Below are positions 42,095-52,757 of a DNA stretch of 64,000 nucleotides, in pieces. Every line of letters begins with the position of its first letter. The stretch's first letter is position 1. The translations under genes were made by a program, and so were the position numbers. This stretch comes from Anaerolineales bacterium (GTDB taxonomy: Bacteria > Chloroflexota > Anaerolineae > Anaerolineales > UBA4823), in assembly GCA_020060465.1 (NCBI GenBank), contig JAGVAD010000016.1:155240-219239 (forward strand). The letters run 5' to 3'. The notes under the pieces are model-generated. The model was given only the letters and a program-made list of their open reading frames with translations. It was not told where the DNA came from and made no database searches.

Positions 42095-43225
42095 TTGAAG
42101 CTGCTCTATTTTTCCCGCGATTACACCCCCCACGATCATCGCTTTCTTGCGGCGCTGGCCAGAACGGAGCACCAGGTCTATTATCTGCGCCTGGAGCGTC
42201 GCGAGCCCCAGGTGGAAGACCGCCCGTTGCCGCCAGAGGTCGAGATCATTCCCTGGAGCGGTGGTCAATCCCCAGCCCGCCTTCAGGATGGCCCACGCTT
42301 ATGGTTTGATCTAAAGCGTATCTTGTATCATCTCAAGCCCGACCTGGTTCACGCCGGGCCAGTGCAACGTTCGGCGTTTCTGGTCGCCTTGAGCGGTTAC
42401 CGCCCATTGGTAAGCATGTCCTGGGGCTATGACCTGATCCACGACGCGCAGCGCGGCGTCGCCTGGCGCTGGGCGACCCGCTATACCTTGCAACGCAGCG
42501 CTGCCCTGGTGGGAGATAGCGAGATTATCCGCCGTCTGGCTGTCTCTTACGGGATGGCGGAAGAACGCATCGTGACTTTCCCCTGGGGCATTGACCTGGA
42601 GCATTTTTCCCCTGCTGGGCGCGAACGTCCCTCGCCGGAAAATGCGTCGGCGCCCTTCACGTTGCTCTCCACGCGCAGTTGGGAAGCGCTTTATGGCGTG
42701 GAGACCATTGCTCAGGCTTTCGTCCTGGCGGCGCAACAGCGCCCTGAGCTGCGCTTGGTGATGTTGGGTGGCGGATCGCAGGCGGGCAGGCTGCGGCAGA
42801 TCTTGAGTTCGGTTGAGAAATTTCCTCAGCCGAATCAGGGAAACGTTTATCGTGTGTTGACTCCAGGGCAGATCGGTTATGCGGACTTGCCGCGCTACTA
42901 TCGCTCTGCAGATCTGTATCTCTCTGCCAGTTACAGCGATGGCGCTTCTATCTCTTTGCTGGAGGCGATGGCTTGCGGCTGCCCGGTGTTGGTCTCCGAT
43001 ATTCCCGGCAATCGGGAGTGGGTGACGCCGGGCGTGAATGGATGGCTGTTTCCTCCCGGCGATGCAAACGCCCTGGCGCAAGCGATCTTGCGCGCGGTGG
43101 AACAGCGTGGTCAGTTGCCGCGATTGGGCGCCGCCGCCCGCCAGCTCGCAGAAGCCCGCGCAGATTGGAATAAAAACTTCCCCCAATTGCTGCGCGCTTA
43201 TCAACTGGCTCTGGAAACTTCATGA
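42095..43225 (+). CDS. Glycosyltransferase family 4
   Basis: 376 residues with a TTG start. 'LKLLYFSRDYTPHDHRF' opens the N-terminal Rossmann domain; 'VTFPWGIDLEHFSPAGR', 'LVMLGGGSQAGRLRQIL', 'YYRSADLYLSASYSDGASIS' and 'LLEAMACGCPVLVSDIPGNR' are the C-terminal donor-binding motifs (S-D-G-x-S...E-A-M/A-C-G). It adds a sugar during assembly of the glycan repeat. Overlaps the next gene by 4 bp (ATGA). Confidence 0.92.
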   Translation: MKLLYFSRDYTPHDHRFLAALARTEHQVYYLRLERREPQVEDRPLPPEVEIIPWSGGQSPARLQDGPRLWFDLKRILYHLKPDLVHAGPVQRSAFLVALSGYRPLVSMSWGYDLIHDAQRGVAWRWATRYTLQRSAALVGDSEIIRRLAVSYGMAEERIVTFPWGIDLEHFSPAGRERPSPENASAPFTLLSTRSWEALYGVETIAQAFVLAAQQRPELRLVMLGGGSQAGRLRQILSSVEKFPQPNQGNVYRVLTPGQIGYADLPRYYRSADLYLSASYSDGASISLLEAMACGCPVLVSDIPGNREWVTPGVNGWLFPPGDANALAQAILRAVEQRGQLPRLGAAARQLAEARADWNKNFPQLLRAYQLALETS

Positions 43226-44085
43226 AATCTCCTGAGATCGTTGCCATTATTCAAGCGCGCATGAGTTCTTCTCGCCTGCCGGGCAAGGTGCTGTTAGAGA
43301 TCGCCGGAAAGCCCATGTTGCAACGCGTGATCGAACGCACGCGCCGGGCAGCCACGATTAACCGGCTGGTTGTCGCCACAACGGAGGATGCAGCGGACAA
43401 TCCCATCGTCGAATTTTGCCGGGCGAACGGCGTGGATTATTACCGCGGCAGCCTGCATGACGTGCTGGATCGTTATTATCAGGCTGCCCGCTGCTCTGGA
43501 GCGCAGGTGATTGTACGCATCACGGCGGACTGTCCGTTGATTGACCCGGCGTTGGTAGATCTGACGGTCAACGCCTTTTTGGGGCGCGTTCCGCCGCAGC
43601 CGCATTGGCTGACCAATGGCTTGCTACCGGCGACTTCGCCCACGCCTGACGTGAACGCTGCCAGGAATGAAACTTCATTCCCATTCGACTTTGCCGCCAA
43701 CCGCTTGCCGCCTCCCTGGGGGCGAACCTATCCGATTGGGTTGGATACCGAGGTGTGCAGCTTTCAGGCCTTAGAGATCGCCTGGCGAGAGGCGAAAGAG
43801 CCGCACCAGCGCGAGCATGTGATGCCGTTTTTCTACGACCATCAGGAGCGCTTTCGCATCCTGCTGGTCAATTATCACGAGGACTACGGCGCGCTGCGCT
43901 GGACGGTGGATACCTCAGAGGATTTGGAACTGGTGCGGCAAATCTACACCCATTTTGCGGGTCGGGATGGTTTTACCTGGTTAGAGACGCTGGCGTTGTT
44001 CCAGCGTCGGCCAGAACTGGCGCAGATCAACGCCAATGTACAGCATAAGGATTACCGCCAGGTGGATGGCCGCCGCAGTCATTAG
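43222..44085 (+). CDS. Cytidylyltransferase-like protein, SpsF family
   Basis: 287 residues. 'EIVAIIQARMSSSRLPGKVL' is the SpsF signature (nucleotide-binding loop of CMP-sugar synthetases). 'LVVATTEDAADNPIVEFCRA', 'GVDYYRGSLHDVLDRYYQAA' and 'VIVRITADCPLIDPALVDL' complete the domain, and 'YPIGLDTEVCSFQALE' is typical of the family. SpsF and SpsE (NeuB-like) occur together in Bacillus spore-coat loci, and here the NeuB-type gene lies one gene upstream. It may activate the 9-carbon acid or another sugar as a CMP derivative. Confidence 0.85.
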   Translation: MKSPEIVAIIQARMSSSRLPGKVLLEIAGKPMLQRVIERTRRAATINRLVVATTEDAADNPIVEFCRANGVDYYRGSLHDVLDRYYQAARCSGAQVIVRITADCPLIDPALVDLTVNAFLGRVPPQPHWLTNGLLPATSPTPDVNAARNETSFPFDFAANRLPPPWGRTYPIGLDTEVCSFQALEIAWREAKEPHQREHVMPFFYDHQERFRILLVNYHEDYGALRWTVDTSEDLELVRQIYTHFAGRDGFTWLETLALFQRRPELAQINANVQHKDYRQVDGRRSH

Positions 44086-44130
44086 CCAGACGACGCCGAC
44101 CTGACGCCCCTCTCGTTCGGGTATTTGTCA

Positions 44131-45030
44131 ATGAGCTATCTCACCATATTTTCAGCGCCCAAACCCTTCACCGATCCCCATATCAACATGATCCAGCGTA
44201 ACGCCATCCAATCCTGGATGCGCCTCGGCCCGCAGGTAAACGTTTTGCTGATTGGTCAGGAACCAGGTCTGGCGGAAGCGGCGGCCGAATACGGCGTCGC
44301 CCTCCTGACGGATGTGCGGCGCAACGACTCTGGGACGCCGCTGATCAGCTCAATCTTTGGGTTGGCGCGGCAAGCGGGCGATAGCCCTTTTCTGGCGTTC
44401 GTGAACGGCGATATTTTGCTGCTGCCGGAAATTGTCCAGGCTGCTCAGCAGGTTGCAGCGCAGGTGAGCGGGCCTTTTCTGTTGATCGGTCAGCGCTGGG
44501 ATTTAGATGTATCTCAACCGTTGGATTTCTCAGATGGCTGGCCGGAGCGCTTGCGCCAGGAGGCGCTCCGACGCGGCCGCTTGCACCGCCCGGCAGGCAG
44601 CGACTATTTCGTCTTTCCGCGCCACGCCTTTCAGGAGATGCCCGATTTTGCGGTGGGGCGCGCCGGTTGGGATAACTGGATGATCTATCGTGCACGTCGG
44701 ATGGGGTGGCCGGTGATTGACGGGACGCAGGATGTGATGATTATTCACCAAGCCCACGATTACAGTCATTTGCCCGGCGGACAGCCGCACTATAATCTGG
44801 ATGAAAGCCAGCGAAATATGGCTTTGGCTGGCGGCTTCTCGACCATGTATATGGTATTGGACGCCAACCGGGAACTGGTCAATGGGCGAGTACGCCGCGC
44901 CCGATTGACCCCCATGCGCATAGTGCGCGCCGTCGAACGCTGGCTGACGCCCAAAGAAGGCGGGCTGCGCGGCTTCCGCGGCGCGCTGGCGCGTCGTTTT
45001 CGCCGCCTGCGCCGCAGGTATTACGGATAA
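44131..45030 (+). CDS. Probable GT-A-fold glycosyltransferase, unassigned family
   Basis: 299 residues from the ATG at 44131 (a TTG 6 bp upstream is possible; no strong ribosome-binding site). 'YLTIFSAPKPFTDPHINMIQ', 'NVLLIGQEPGLAEAAAEYGV', and 'FLAFVNGDILLLPEIVQAA' (an N-G-D-I that could replace the DxD metal site) suggest a compact GT-A domain. 'AGSDYFVFPRHAFQEMPDFA', 'GRAGWDNWMIYRARRMGWPV' and 'MIIHQAHDYSHLPGGQPHYN' are conserved-looking. The C-terminus is very basic. It is followed 2 bp later by another GT-A gene. A nucleotide-sugar transferase is the best guess. Confidence 0.6.
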   Translation: MSYLTIFSAPKPFTDPHINMIQRNAIQSWMRLGPQVNVLLIGQEPGLAEAAAEYGVALLTDVRRNDSGTPLISSIFGLARQAGDSPFLAFVNGDILLLPEIVQAAQQVAAQVSGPFLLIGQRWDLDVSQPLDFSDGWPERLRQEALRRGRLHRPAGSDYFVFPRHAFQEMPDFAVGRAGWDNWMIYRARRMGWPVIDGTQDVMIIHQAHDYSHLPGGQPHYNLDESQRNMALAGGFSTMYMVLDANRELVNGRVRRARLTPMRIVRAVERWLTPKEGGLRGFRGALARRFRRLRRRYYG

Positions 45031-45032
45031 AC

Positions 45033-46043
45033 ATGGCGCGCATTGGCATTAACCCGGCGCGCGGCCAGGTCGTTGCAGAGCGGCCCAAGCGCCTGACGAT
45101 AACCATGGTCACATACATCCCGGAGCTGACGGGCTATTTCGAGCAGCGCCTGGAGGTGTTAAAGCTTTCGCTGGCCAGTTTGATTGCGCATACTGCGCCG
45201 CCGCACGACTTGATGATCTTCGATAACGGCAGTTGCGCTGAAGTCGTCCAGTACTTGCGGCAAATGCAAGCCCAGGGCGCGGTGAATTTCTTGCTTCTTT
45301 CGCAGAAGAACATTGGCAAAATAGATGCTTTGCGCATCTTATTTCAGGCTGCGCCCGGCGAATTCATCGCCTATAGCGATGATGACATCTTGTTCTATCC
45401 GGGCTGGCTGGAAGCGCATCTGGAAATTCTGGAGTATTTCCCCCGCGCCGGCATGGTCAGCGGCGCGCCGTTGCGCAACGCAGCCGGTCACGCCCGCAAG
45501 AGCCTGGACATCCTGGCTTCCAGCGGCGCCGTGGGGTTGAGCGTGGAACGAACGCGCCGCATCCCAGATGAATGGGAGGCGGATTGGGCGATAAGCACCG
45601 GGCGCGATCCGCAGGCGCATCTGGCAGCCACGCGGGATCATCTGGATCTGGTCTTTCGCCAGCAGAAGGATGGCGGTTATTGCGAGGCGATTGGCTCAGC
45701 CAACCATTTCCAATTTGTAACCACTAAACAGCTCATCCTCAAAGCCCTGCCGTCTGATTGGACAGGTAAGTTGATGGGCTCGATGATCGAGTTGGATGAG
45801 GCCGTGGATAACCTCGGCTATCTGCGATTATCTACTGTGCAGCGTTACACGCGCCACCTGGGCAACGTCATCAGCCCGCAGATGGCGCAGGAAGCAAGGG
45901 CGCTGGGCTTGCTGGCGAGCGGCTCAGAAGCAGTTGTTCCCCTACGCCGCTCAACGAAGCGGCATTGGCTGCTGCGCATACCCGGCGGACGCCGCGCCCT
46001 GACTGCCATTTACCGGCGTATTTTCGCCATTCTATACCGTTGA
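45033..46043 (+). CDS. Glycosyltransferase family 2
   Basis: 336 residues. 'LTITMVTYIPELTGYFEQRL', 'DLMIFDNGSCAEVVQYL', 'KNIGKIDALRILFQAAPGEF' and the metal-binding 'IAYSDDDILFYPGWLEAHLE' are GT-A/GT2 hallmarks. The region 'GYCEAIGSANHFQFVTTKQL' contributes the acceptor site. The C-terminal tail is basic, like that of the preceding gene. It overlaps the sulfotransferase start (TGATG). Sugar and acceptor unknown. Confidence 0.85.
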   Translation: MARIGINPARGQVVAERPKRLTITMVTYIPELTGYFEQRLEVLKLSLASLIAHTAPPHDLMIFDNGSCAEVVQYLRQMQAQGAVNFLLLSQKNIGKIDALRILFQAAPGEFIAYSDDDILFYPGWLEAHLEILEYFPRAGMVSGAPLRNAAGHARKSLDILASSGAVGLSVERTRRIPDEWEADWAISTGRDPQAHLAATRDHLDLVFRQQKDGGYCEAIGSANHFQFVTTKQLILKALPSDWTGKLMGSMIELDEAVDNLGYLRLSTVQRYTRHLGNVISPQMAQEARALGLLASGSEAVVPLRRSTKRHWLLRIPGGRRALTAIYRRIFAILYR

Positions 46044-47065
46044 TGAACGCTGATTTACGCGATCGCCCGATCTTTATCTGTGGCCACCCCAAAGCTGGCA
46101 CCAGCCTGTTGCGGGCGGTGTTTGACTCGCATCCCCAACTGGTGGTATATCCAGAGGAGACGGTTTTCTTCCGCCGCTTTCTGCCGCGCGCTGCCGGCCT
46201 GGATTTGGAGCAGCTTCTGTCGCTGGCGGACGAGACATTGATCCATATTTTCCAATGGAACCTGACCGACCCGCCTCCCAGCCAGGCCGGCTTTCCCGAT
46301 CGGGATTACTCAGCGATCCCCTTTGAGCAAGTGCGGGCGGAGATGCATCGCCTGGCTGCCGAGCGCTGCCGCCACCCCGGGGATGTGCTGAGCGCAGCGG
46401 CGCTGGCGTATGGGCGGGTGTGCGAGCAGATCAACGAACAAACCCGCGGCTGGGTGGAAAAGTCGCCATATAACGAGTTCTACGCGGCGCAGATCTTCGC
46501 CTGGTGGCCGCAGGCGCGCTGCGTGCATATTCTGCGCGACCCACGCGATAATTACGTTTCATATCGGCGCAAACACCCGGATTGGAGCGCAGAGTTCTTT
46601 GCCGCCAACTGGCGGCGCTCCACGCAGGCTGGCTTCGAAAACCAGAAGCGCTTTGGCGCTGAGAAGTACCTGATCCTGCGCTACGAGGATCTGACTCAGT
46701 CGCCCCAGACGACTTTGCACCAGTTGACCGAATTTTTGCAGATAGACTGGGACGCCTCGCTGGCCGCGCCCACCCGCGCCGGCGCTCAATGGCAGGGCAA
46801 TTCCATGTTTGCCGAGCGCTTTCAGGTCATCAGCGCCGCGCCGGTCGCCCGCTGGAAAGAGAACCTTTCCGCGCAAGATGCGGCGGTGATCGAGGGGATG
46901 GCCGCAGCGCAGATGAAACGCTGGGGCTATCTGCCCGCCGTCAGCGCCGGGCCGACTGCCTTGATGGCGCGCTGGCGGGCGCTTTCCTGGCCCATCAGGC
47001 GCAGACTTGCTCGCTGGTTGCCTTCGCCATCTTTGGCGCATCAAGACGACGATCTGGATGATTAA
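46043..47065 (+). CDS. PAPS-dependent sulfotransferase (Sulfotransfer_3 type)
   Basis: 340 residues. 'IFICGHPKAGTSLLRAVFDS' is the 5'-phosphosulfate loop and 'CVHILRDPRDNYVSYRRKHP' the 3'-phosphate motif (R-D-P-R-D..S). 'GWVEKSPYNEFYAAQIF' supplies the helix between, and 'KYLILRYEDLTQSPQTTLHQ' follows. It would move sulfate from PAPS to a glycan hydroxyl or amino group. PAPS is supplied by the fused Sat/APS kinase at 49186. It is one of four sulfotransferases in this locus. Confidence 0.88.
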   Translation: MNADLRDRPIFICGHPKAGTSLLRAVFDSHPQLVVYPEETVFFRRFLPRAAGLDLEQLLSLADETLIHIFQWNLTDPPPSQAGFPDRDYSAIPFEQVRAEMHRLAAERCRHPGDVLSAAALAYGRVCEQINEQTRGWVEKSPYNEFYAAQIFAWWPQARCVHILRDPRDNYVSYRRKHPDWSAEFFAANWRRSTQAGFENQKRFGAEKYLILRYEDLTQSPQTTLHQLTEFLQIDWDASLAAPTRAGAQWQGNSMFAERFQVISAAPVARWKENLSAQDAAVIEGMAAAQMKRWGYLPAVSAGPTALMARWRALSWPIRRRLARWLPSPSLAHQDDDLDD

Positions 47066-47110
47066 CAAAACACCCTGCCGCAGGAAGCGGCGATTCGATC
47101 CGTAGAATTT

Positions 47111-48145
47111 ATGTCATCTTCGTTTCGGCAAAGAATTTCACTTGCGCTACGTGTTCTGCGCGGCGGCGACGCACCGCGTCCGGTGCGTCGAGCGGTTCCT
47201 CCCATCTCGGCCGAGGACGTGGCGGAAGCCAAAAGCTTTTTCCCGCTGGAAAAGTTCTTCATTTTTGGTCACGCGCGTTCCGGCACCACCATGCTGGCGC
47301 GCCTCATCCGGCTGCACCCTGAAGTGCATTGTAACTATCAGGCGCACTTCTTCACCCGACCGCCGCTGCTGGAAGCCCTGGTGGCTGACGAAGAAGTTGG
47401 AGCATGGCTGACGCGGGGCAGCAACCGTTGGAACCGCGGCAGCGACCTTTCGCCAGTTGTGCTGCGCGCCGCGGCGGATTACATCCTGGAGCGCGACGCA
47501 CGTCGTGAGGGCAAATGCATCGTGGGCGATAAAAGCCCCAGCAGCCTGTTGGATGGCGAGGCGGTGCGGCTGATGCACAAAGTCTATCCAGATGGCTATT
47601 TGATCTATATTGTGCGCGACGGACGTGATGTGGTCATCTCACATCGCTTCCAGACTTTTATTGAGTTCCCCGAACGCCTCTCCAGAGAGGATCGGGAAAT
47701 ACGCGAAGCCTTTATCCATCAGCCGCAGCCTTTCCTCTCTGGACAACAATCCATCTTCACAGAGGCAGCCATCCGTCGCGCTGCGCAGGGTTGGACGCGC
47801 AACGTTATCGAGACGGATCAGCTCGGCAGAGAGTTATACGGCGAGCGGTATTTGTCTTTGCGATATGAAGATTTGCTCCAGAAACCCGCTCAGGAAATGG
47901 CTCGCGTGTGGGATTTCCTGGGCGCGGCGCCCGCCCCCTCGGATACGCTCCAGGAATTGGATGCGGAAATGGCGCAAAACCCAGATGCCGACTGGCAACA
48001 GCAGAAAGCCAAAGAACTGGCGCAGCCGTTGCAAAAAGGCCGACGAGGTACTTGGCGCGAGTTGTTCACCGAACGCGACCGTCGCGTTTTTCGCCAGTTT
48101 GCCGATGAGACGTTGCAGGCATGGGGGTACGAAGCCACGCTGTGA
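47111..48145 (+). CDS. PAPS-dependent sulfotransferase (Sulfotransfer_3 type)
   Basis: 344 residues. 'FFIFGHARSGTTMLARLIRL' is the 5'-phosphosulfate loop, 'VGDKSPSSLLDGEAVRLMHK' the central helix, 'LIYIVRDGRDVVISHRFQTF' the 3'-phosphate motif, and 'YLSLRYEDLLQKPAQEMARV' the conserved following strand. It differs from the preceding sulfotransferase by more than half of its residues, so the two probably modify different positions. Its end overlaps the oxidoreductase gene by 4 bp (GTGA). Confidence 0.88.
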   Translation: MSSSFRQRISLALRVLRGGDAPRPVRRAVPPISAEDVAEAKSFFPLEKFFIFGHARSGTTMLARLIRLHPEVHCNYQAHFFTRPPLLEALVADEEVGAWLTRGSNRWNRGSDLSPVVLRAAADYILERDARREGKCIVGDKSPSSLLDGEAVRLMHKVYPDGYLIYIVRDGRDVVISHRFQTFIEFPERLSREDREIREAFIHQPQPFLSGQQSIFTEAAIRRAAQGWTRNVIETDQLGRELYGERYLSLRYEDLLQKPAQEMARVWDFLGAAPAPSDTLQELDAEMAQNPDADWQQQKAKELAQPLQKGRRGTWRELFTERDRRVFRQFADETLQAWGYEATL

Positions 48146-49128
48146 AAATCTTGATCGCGGGTTTTGGCTCTATTGGCCGCCGACATTTTCACAACCTGCT
48201 GGCTTTAGGGGAGCGAGACATTCTCTTCTACCGCACCGGTTACAGCAGCCTGGCAGACGATGAACTTGTGGGGTTTGCCGTTGAGCGCGACCTGGAGGCG
48301 GCTCTGGCGCATCAACCGCAGGCAGTGATCGTCGCCAATCCGACGGCCCTGCACCTGGAGGTAGCCATACCGGCGGCGGAGGCCGGGTGTCATTTGTTGT
48401 TGGAGAAGCCGATTGCGCATTCGTTGGAACGTATAGACGAACTTCAAAAAGCATTGGAACGCGGCGGTGGGCAGGTGCTGGTAGGATATCAATTTCGTTA
48501 CCACCCCGGCTTACAGCAGGTGAAGCGCCTGCTGGATGAAGGCGCAATCGGTCGCCCCATATCGGCGCGCAGCCATTGGGGTGAGTATCTGCCTGGCTGG
48601 CACCCCTGGGAAGATTACCGCCGCGGCTACAGCGCCCGCAGCGACCTGGGCGGCGGCGTTGTGTTGACCTTGTGCCACCCGCTGGATTATCTGCGCTGGT
48701 TGTTGGGCGAAGTGTCCGCAGTGTGGGCTTTCACCGCCCACTTGAGCAACCTTGAACTGGACGTGGAAGATACCGCCGAGATCGGGTTGCGTTTTGCGAA
48801 TGGATGCCTGGGCAGTGTGCATCTGGATTATTGCCAGCGCCCGCCGAGGCATGATTTGGAGATCATCGGAACAGAGGGCGTTTTGCGCTGGGATAACGCC
48901 GACGGCGCAGCGCGGTTGTACCGCGCTGCCAGCGGCGAATGGCAATCCTATCCACCTGAGCCGAATTTTGAACGTAATACCATGTTCCTGGATCTGATGC
49001 GCCATTTTCTGGAGGTTGTCCGCGGAAACACCGCTCCACGCTGCACTTTGCAAGATGGCATCCAGTCGCTAAAGATTGCTCTGGCGGTGCATGCCTCGCA
49101 ATCGCAAGCGAAACTGATCTACATCTAA
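48142..49128 (+). CDS. Gfo/Idh/MocA-family oxidoreductase
   Basis: 328 residues from the GTG at 48142, which overlaps the stop of the sulfotransferase. 'VKILIAGFGSIGRRHFHNLL' is the NAD(P) loop, 'HQPQAVIVANPTALHLEVAI' and 'GCHLLLEKPIAHSLERIDEL' contain the catalytic EKP motif, and 'VGYQFRYHPGLQQVKRLLDE' and 'DLGGGVVLTLCHPLDYLRWL' the C-terminal domain. It would oxidise or reduce a nucleotide sugar or free sugar acid. Such enzymes often sit in legionaminic/pseudaminic-acid and uronic-acid loci. The SDR and NeuA/NeuB genes that follow fit the former. Confidence 0.88.
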   Translation: MKILIAGFGSIGRRHFHNLLALGERDILFYRTGYSSLADDELVGFAVERDLEAALAHQPQAVIVANPTALHLEVAIPAAEAGCHLLLEKPIAHSLERIDELQKALERGGGQVLVGYQFRYHPGLQQVKRLLDEGAIGRPISARSHWGEYLPGWHPWEDYRRGYSARSDLGGGVVLTLCHPLDYLRWLLGEVSAVWAFTAHLSNLELDVEDTAEIGLRFANGCLGSVHLDYCQRPPRHDLEIIGTEGVLRWDNADGAARLYRAASGEWQSYPPEPNFERNTMFLDLMRHFLEVVRGNTAPRCTLQDGIQSLKIALAVHASQSQAKLIYI

Positions 49129-50979
<1,851 letters not shown>

Positions 50980-50984
50980 TTTTT

Positions 50985-51019
50985 CCAGACAGACCAGCGC
51001 CTGACGCTGATCTGTCTGG
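50985..51019 (+). terminator. Strong stem-loop after the PAPS-synthesis gene
   Basis: CCAGACAGACCAGCG (50985-50999), loop CCTGA, then CGCTGATCTGTCTGG (51005-51019): a 15-bp stem with one mismatch. It begins 6 bp after the stop codon. It lacks a downstream U-run, although a T5 tract lies just before it, so it may be an mRNA-stabilising or attenuating hairpin rather than a classical terminator. Confidence 0.45.
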
Positions 51020-51040
51020 TTACTGATTTACCTGAATACC

Positions 51041-51892
51041 ATGAATAATTCACACAGCCGTCTGGGACGGCCTTTGCCTGGGCTGTTTGATTTAACTGGC
51101 CGCGTGGCTGTGGTTACCGGCGGCGCTGGGCTGTTGGGAGCGGAATTCTGCCGCACGTTGGCGGAGGCTGGTGCTCGCCTGGTGATCGCGGATCTCAATC
51201 GCCGGGCAGCCGAGGAGACAGCGCAAAATCTTCAGCGTAGCGGGCAGGCAGCGATTGCTGTGGTTGTGGATGTGACCGATCCTGAAGCAGTGCAGCGCAT
51301 GGTGAAAGAAACCCTGGACGCATTTGGACGCCTGGATATCCTGGTCAACAGTGCAGCCTTAGACCCGAAATTTGATCCGCAGCACGTCGGGGGAACCTCG
51401 TCCAGCGGCGCGTTTGAAGATTTCCCGCTTCAAGCCTGGAATCAGGCGCTGGCGGTGAATCTGACCGGGGCGTTCTTGTGTTGTCAGGCTGCGGCTGAGC
51501 CAATGCTGAAGCAAGGCGGCGGGGTGATGATTAATCTTTCCTCGATCTACGGCCTGGTTGGACCAGACCAGCGTCTGTATCAGCAGCCCGGCCAGCCGCC
51601 GAAATTCAAGCCGGTGTATTATTCGGTGACGAAAGCCGGCATTCTGGGGCTGACGCGTTATTTGGCAGTATATTACGCCGGAAAGAATATCCGCGTCAAC
51701 GCCCTGACGCCCGGCGGCGTGTACAACGGTCATGATGAGGACTTTGTGAGGTCCTATTCGGCGCGCGCTGTGCTGGGGCGCATGGCGGAGAAAGACGAGA
51801 TGAACGGCGCATTGCTTTTCCTTGCCTCGGACGCCTCGGCGTACATGACCGGCGCCAACCTGGTCGTGGACGGCGGCTGGACCGCCTGGTAG
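51041..51892 (+). CDS. Short-chain dehydrogenase/reductase (PtmA-like)
   Basis: 283 residues, classical SDR. 'RVAVVTGGAGLLGAEFCRTL' is the TGxxxGxG loop, 'RLDILVNSAALDPKFDPQHV' the NAG-type motif (here NSA), 'MINLSSIYGLVGPDQRLYQQ' the catalytic Ser, 'PVYYSVTKAGILGLTRYLAV' the Y-x3-K, and 'IRVNALTPGGVYNG' the final loop. The Q-P-G-Q-x-P-K-F-K insert before the Tyr also occurs in the SDR named PtmA of flagellin-glycan loci. PtmA genes sit next to NeuA- and NeuB-type genes for legionaminic acid, as here. Substrate is inferred only. Confidence 0.82.
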   Translation: MNNSHSRLGRPLPGLFDLTGRVAVVTGGAGLLGAEFCRTLAEAGARLVIADLNRRAAEETAQNLQRSGQAAIAVVVDVTDPEAVQRMVKETLDAFGRLDILVNSAALDPKFDPQHVGGTSSSGAFEDFPLQAWNQALAVNLTGAFLCCQAAAEPMLKQGGGVMINLSSIYGLVGPDQRLYQQPGQPPKFKPVYYSVTKAGILGLTRYLAVYYAGKNIRVNALTPGGVYNGHDEDFVRSYSARAVLGRMAEKDEMNGALLFLASDASAYMTGANLVVDGGWTAW

Positions 51893-51955
51893 CAACTCGC
51901 CTCTATTCGTCGGCGAAAGTCTTCCGATGATGTTCATAACAATCTGAAAATACGA

Positions 51956-52708
51956 ATGACCGAAGTTCTTGCTCTGATCCCCGCCCGCGGCGGCTCAAAA
52001 AGCATCCCGCGCAAAAACATCCAACCCTTTGCTGGTTACCCGTTGATTGCTTATAGCATCGCCGCCGGCCTGGCGGCGGAAACAGTCACGCGAGTGATCG
52101 TCTCCACAGATGATGAGGAAATTGCCCAAATCGCCATGCGCTATGGCGCTGAGGCGCCTTTCTTACGCCCCGCTGCCCTGGCGCAGGATGATACGCCGGA
52201 CTTGCCGGTCTTTCAACATGCGTTGGATTGGCTCTCTGCTGAAGAAGGATATTTCCCGGAAATTGTGGTGCAGCTACGCCCCACCTCGCCGCTGCGCAAA
52301 ACAGCTCACATTGACCAGGCGGTTTACCGCTTGCTGGATCATCCTGAAGCGGATTCGGTGCGCTCGGTGTGCATCCCATTTCAGAATCCGTACAAGATGT
52401 GGCGCATAGACGAAGAACAGTATTTGCGCCCGTTGATGAATACGGAGTTTGCGGAGCCTTACAACATGCCCCGCCAGCTTCTACCGCAGGTATATTGGCA
52501 AACAGGTTATGTGGACGCTGTGTGGGCGGAAACCATTCTGGAGAAAGGTTCCATGACTGGCGACCGCATTTTGCCGCTGGTTCTTGAACCTGGCGAGTGG
52601 ATTGACATCGACTCTCCCGATGATTGGCGCCGCGCCGAGCGCTTGCTGGAAAGCGGAGAGATTTCCTTTGAATCGCTGGGCTTTTACATTCGCGAAGACA
52701 ACTGGTAA
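51956..52708 (+). CDS. Acylneuraminate cytidylyltransferase family (NeuA/PtmB-like)
   Basis: 250 residues. 'VLALIPARGGSKSIPRKNIQ' is the CTP-binding signature, 'VTRVIVSTDDEEIAQIAMRY', 'LPVFQHALDWLSAEEGYFPE', 'VVQLRPTSPLRKTAHIDQAV' and 'PQVYWQTGYVDAVWAETIL' are the family blocks, with the metal-binding 'IDIDSPDDW' near the C-terminus. It activates a 9-carbon sugar acid as the CMP derivative. Together with the NeuB-type synthase 49 bp downstream it defines a second nonulosonate branch, separate from the NeuB/SpsF pair at 41-44 kb. Confidence 0.9.
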   Translation: MTEVLALIPARGGSKSIPRKNIQPFAGYPLIAYSIAAGLAAETVTRVIVSTDDEEIAQIAMRYGAEAPFLRPAALAQDDTPDLPVFQHALDWLSAEEGYFPEIVVQLRPTSPLRKTAHIDQAVYRLLDHPEADSVRSVCIPFQNPYKMWRIDEEQYLRPLMNTEFAEPYNMPRQLLPQVYWQTGYVDAVWAETILEKGSMTGDRILPLVLEPGEWIDIDSPDDWRRAERLLESGEISFESLGFYIREDNW

Positions 52709-52757
52709 CCATCATCGGTTGCAATCTTTGTTCGTCTGTTAATATGAGGAGCGCTCA

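Noticed and set aside
42311-43204. 297-codon open frame antisense to the GT4 gene
   Set aside because: Shadow of a certain glycosyltransferase gene; no start signal or motif.
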